From Moraxellaceae bacterium UBA2032 (GTDB lineage Bacteria; Pseudomonadota; Gammaproteobacteria; Pseudomonadales; Moraxellaceae): a DNA stretch of 7,963 nt. Position 1 is the first letter of the stretch, and each line of letters begins with the position of its first letter. The notes under the pieces are model-generated. The model ran no database searches. It had not been told where the DNA came from and worked only from the letters and a program-made list of their open reading frames with translations. Positions 5,675 through 7,963 of the stretch are shown piece after piece. The translations under genes and the position numbers were made by a program. The stretch spans positions 3,893 through 11,855 of the forward strand of contig DDBM01000203.1 in the NCBI GenBank assembly GCA_002333125.1, in the 5' to 3' direction.

Positions 5675-7144
5675 ATGGCGTTAAAAACTATTCCGCTTTT
5701 TAAGTGGAGCGAACCTAGAATCAGAACCTTGCATTACACATGGTTTGCCTTTTTTATTACTTTTTTAATTTGGTTTGCCCATGCGCCTTTAATGCCTATA
5801 TTAAAAACTTACTTTGATTTAAGCCCCGAGCAAGTTAAAGCAATTTTGATGCTTAACGTGGCCATTACCATTCCTGCTCGAATTGTAATTGGCGTATTAG
5901 TTGATAAGTTTGGCCCGCGTAAAAGTTATAGCTTTTTATTAGCCATTAGCGGTGTACTGTGTTTAGTGTTTGCTGCGGCACAGTCTTTTGAATGGTTGGC
6001 TATTTCGCGCTTTTTACTTGGTTTTGTGGGTGCAGGCTTTGTGATTGGTATTCGTTTAGTCAGCGAATGGTTTCCTGCGCGTGAAGTGGGTATTGCCGAA
6101 GGTGTATATGGTGGCTGGGGCAACTTTGGTGCTGCTGTTGCTAGTATGAGTATGCCTGTACTCGCTCTGGCGTTTGGTGGTGATGACGGCTGGCGTTATG
6201 CGATTGCCTCGACAGGCATTATTGCTATTATTTACAGTGTGTTTTTTTACCGTGGTGTACGTGATACCCCCGAAGGCTCAACCTATTTTAAACCTCAAAA
6301 AGCAGGCGGCCTAGAAGTGACGAGCAAAGGCGACTTTATTTTTTACGCCTTAATGAATGTGCCACTATATTTAGCCTTGGTGTTATTAGCATGGCGTTTG
6401 TCACCTGCTGGCTTAAATTTACTGTCGGCTACTAATACTTATATTGCTTACGCGGTGATTGCAGGTTTAGCGGTCTATCAATGGATTAAAATTTGGTATG
6501 TCAACAAGCATTTGTTTGATAAAAACCACCCTGCCGCACCTAGCTACAAATTTAAACAAGTGGCTATTTTAAATATTGCATATATGGCTTGTTTTGGCTC
6601 TGAGCTGGCCGTTGTCTCGATGTTGCCATTGTTTTTTATGAATACTTTTAGCATTAGCCCTGTTTATGCAGGCATGACCGCAGGTTGTTTTGCCATCATG
6701 AATTTGTTTGCCCGTCCCGGTGGTGGTTTGTTTTCGGATGCCTATGGTCGCCGTAAAATGTTAATGATTTGCTTGATTGGCCAAACGGTGGGTTATGGCT
6801 TAATGGCTCAAATGAATGGTGAATGGTCATTAATGATTGCCGTTGCTACGGTATTGGCTACGTCTATTTTTGTACAAGGGGCGTGTGGTGCGGTGTATTC
6901 GATTGTGCCGTTAATTCAACGCCGCATGACAGGTCAAATTGCAGGCATGGCGGGCGCATACGGTAATGTGGGTGGTGTTACCTTCTTAACTGTTTTAAGT
7001 TTTGTGAGCCCATCTGCCTTCTTTTATGTATTAGCAGGTACGTCTATTGTGGCATTTTTAGGGGCGTTATATTTAGATGAACCTAAAGGCCACATGGTCG
7101 AAAAAGACGAACACGGCAATGTACATTTGATTGCGGTAGAGTAA
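5675..7144 (+). CDS. narK: MFS nitrate/nitrite transporter, NarK/NasA family
   Basis: This is a 489-residue integral inner-membrane protein with about 12 hydrophobic helices that imports nitrate (and possibly nitrite) for assimilation. Seen: substrate-binding arginines expected in helix 2 (Arg69 in IPARIVIGVL) and in the second half (Arg347 in LFARPGGGLF), the MFS motif VDKFGPRK at 76-83 and its counterpart SDAYGRRK at 354-361, and both nitrate signature motifs: GGWGNFGAAV at 146-155 and AGMAGAYGNVGG at 423-434. A long stretch of about 200-230 between the halves, and the hydrophilic C-terminus after about 467, are cytoplasmic by the usual NarK topology. The start is supported by GAGG at 8-base spacing. 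It is divergent from the nas operon and has its own sigma-54 promoter and structured leader. Because the neighbours are assimilatory enzymes, uptake rather than nitrate/nitrite exchange in respiration is inferred. Some genomes name this gene nasA, a source of confusion with the reductase. Confidence 0.94.
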   Translation: MALKTIPLFKWSEPRIRTLHYTWFAFFITFLIWFAHAPLMPILKTYFDLSPEQVKAILMLNVAITIPARIVIGVLVDKFGPRKSYSFLLAISGVLCLVFAAAQSFEWLAISRFLLGFVGAGFVIGIRLVSEWFPAREVGIAEGVYGGWGNFGAAVASMSMPVLALAFGGDDGWRYAIASTGIIAIIYSVFFYRGVRDTPEGSTYFKPQKAGGLEVTSKGDFIFYALMNVPLYLALVLLAWRLSPAGLNLLSATNTYIAYAVIAGLAVYQWIKIWYVNKHLFDKNHPAAPSYKFKQVAILNIAYMACFGSELAVVSMLPLFFMNTFSISPVYAGMTAGCFAIMNLFARPGGGLFSDAYGRRKMLMICLIGQTVGYGLMAQMNGEWSLMIAVATVLATSIFVQGACGAVYSIVPLIQRRMTGQIAGMAGAYGNVGGVTFLTVLSFVSPSAFFYVLAGTSIVAFLGALYLDEPKGHMVEKDEHGNVHLIAVE

Positions 7145-7153
7145 GTTAAATTT

Positions 7154-7241
7154 CCCTCCCCTAATTTAGGGGAGGGTTTAGGGTGGGGTTTATTTTAATG
7201 GCACTCCCCCTCCCAACCTCCCCCTTATCAGGTGGAGGAGC
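7154..7241. repeat. REP-like palindromic pair between narK and the phosphatase gene
   Basis: The first unit is a hairpin CCCTCCCCT (7154-7162) / AGGGGAGGG (7168-7176) with a 5-base loop, followed by GGGTGGGG (7181-7188). The second unit starts with CCCCCTCCC (7206-7214) and ends in a hairpin CCTCC (7217-7221) / GGAGG (7234-7238), with a C-T mismatch and two further G-C pairs inside. The two linear parts, GGGTGGGG and CCCCCTCCC, are near reverse complements, so the whole can fold as a cruciform. The units resemble those at 1195-1264 but are arranged with their hairpins on the outside. The first hairpin starts 9 bases after the narK stop and may protect or end the transcript; no uninterrupted U-tract follows. 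Confidence 0.7.
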
Positions 7242-7301
7242 TAATCATCAACAATGTCATCGCTATCTGCCAAATAGCAGACGTGTAATCAGAGACTCGG
7301 C

Positions 7302-7963
7302 ATGACACACAGCCTCAAAATTAATGCCGCACAAATTTCTCATATTGGCCCTAAAACAACCAATGACGATGCGGTCGGGGTTCATTTACCACAAGGACAT
7401 GGCTTATCGAGCCACACGGTAGCTGCCGCCATTGCCGATGGGTTAAGCAGTGCCGAAGGTGGCCGTATTGCTGCCGAAACTAGCGTCACTAATTTTTTAA
7501 GTGATTTTTTTGCCACGCCTGTGAGTTGGTCAGTAAAAACCGCAGGCTTAAAGGTGCTAGCTGCTCTTAATCGTTGGCTACATGGGCAAGGCCAACATTA
7601 TCACCATCATCATCAAGGTTATTTAACCACCTTTACCGCACTGATTATTCGAGGCTCTACAGGCCATGCGTTTCATGTTGGCGATAGCCGTTTATGGCGA
7701 CTACGTGACGATGATTGGGAATGCCTTACCAAAGACCATGCCTTAATTACCCGACATGGCAACCAATTAACACGTGCTTTGGGCATGGATTGGCGTGTTG
7801 ATGTGGACTATATTGAGTTTGACGTACAAATTGGCGATATTTATTTATTAAGCACCGATGGCATTCATCAGTTTATTCCAAACAAAGAACTCAAAGCCAT
7901 TATTGGCACACGTAGCGAAACTCTAGAAGCACGATGTGAAGAATTATTAGCCTGTGCCGAAAG
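7302..7963 (+). CDS. PP2C-family serine/threonine protein phosphatase, N-terminal part (partial)
   Basis: This gene encodes a predicted cytoplasmic, metal-dependent protein phosphatase; 220 codons are present and the frame continues past the right edge. PP2C motifs in order: IGPKTTNDDAVG (15-26) with the metal-ligand aspartates of motif 1, AIADGLSSAEGGRIAAE (43-59) with the Asp46-Gly47 pair, TTFTALII (109-116), HVGDSRLWRL (125-134), LTKDHALI (142-149), LTRALG (156-161) and LLSTDGIHQFI (182-192) with Asp186. A histidine run (99-104) lies in a loop. The start is the first ATG after an in-frame stop at 7275; its ribosome binding site is weak. In Pseudomonas and related bacteria a fused PP2C-phosphatase/Ser-Thr kinase gene sits beside the nitrate transporter in assimilation clusters. 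Whether a kinase domain follows here cannot be seen. The 157-bp gap to narK holds a REP-like pair and no evident promoter, so co-transcription with narK is possible but unproven. Confidence 0.88.
   Translation, partial: MTHSLKINAAQISHIGPKTTNDDAVGVHLPQGHGLSSHTVAAAIADGLSSAEGGRIAAETSVTNFLSDFFATPVSWSVKTAGLKVLAALNRWLHGQGQHYHHHHQGYLTTFTALIIRGSTGHAFHVGDSRLWRLRDDDWECLTKDHALITRHGNQLTRALGMDWRVDVDYIEFDVQIGDIYLLSTDGIHQFIPNKELKAIIGTRSETLEARCEELLACAE

Noticed and set aside
5926..6123. Minus-strand open frame inside narK
   Set aside because: It is a shadow of the NarK frame, which carries clear transporter motifs over the same bases.
7154..7200. Classical rho-independent terminator after narK
   Set aside because: The hairpin is strong, but the downstream bases are TTTAGGGTGGGG, not a continuous T-tract, and the unit belongs to a paired REP-like element.
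7599..7616. Histidine run in the phosphatase as a metal-binding tag or assembly artefact
   Set aside because: The residues (HYHHHHQ) are in frame within an otherwise normal PP2C sequence and lie in a variable loop. Nothing indicates an artefact or a specific function.

Overview
The window is the core of an assimilatory nitrate/nitrite reduction locus from a moderately AT-rich Proteobacterium. A gammaproteobacterium is most likely: the gene set (MFS nitrate transporter, PP2C-type phosphatase gene, NirB, NasA with a C-terminal BFD domain), the RpoN-type promoters and the REP-like GC-rich palindromes all fit. Family or genus cannot be fixed from this sequence alone.

Layout. Bases 1-995 (minus strand) carry the N-terminal 331 codons of nirB, the large subunit of NAD(P)H nitrite reductase, which runs off the left edge. 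Bases 996-1337 are non-coding: a nirB ribosome binding site, a sigma-54-like promoter, a small palindrome and a pair of REP-like inverted repeats. Bases 1338-5259 (minus strand) hold a tightly coupled two-gene operon. Its first gene encodes a NirB-like FAD/NAD(P) oxidoreductase (electron-transfer subunit) and its second encodes NasA, the molybdopterin nitrate reductase. The two overlap by 11 bases. Bases 5287-5674 form a divergent regulatory region. It has a strong sigma-54 promoter facing each way, a cluster of short repeats between them that look like activator sites, and a structured leader before narK. Bases 5675-7144 (plus strand) encode a 12-helix NarK/NasA-family nitrate/nitrite transporter. 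After a second REP-like pair, a PP2C-family protein phosphatase begins at 7302 and runs off the right edge.

How the genes work together. NarK imports nitrate. NAD(P)H electrons pass through the FAD oxidoreductase to the BFD [2Fe-2S] domain and [4Fe-4S] cluster of NasA, which reduces nitrate to nitrite at a Mo-bisMGD site in the cytoplasm. NirB, with an expected NirD partner outside the window, reduces nitrite to ammonium. The sigma-54 promoters (two near-perfect, one degenerate before nirB) indicate RpoN plus an enhancer-binding protein such as NtrC, that is, control by nitrogen limitation. The narK leader could add a nitrate-responsive, ANTAR-type RNA switch. The phosphatase beside the transporter suggests a signalling input, but its target cannot be read from the sequence.

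The enzymes are known families. The least ordinary material is regulatory: the narK leader with two mutually exclusive structures, the repeat cluster between divergent sigma-54 promoters, and the two REP-like pairs arranged in opposite ways.
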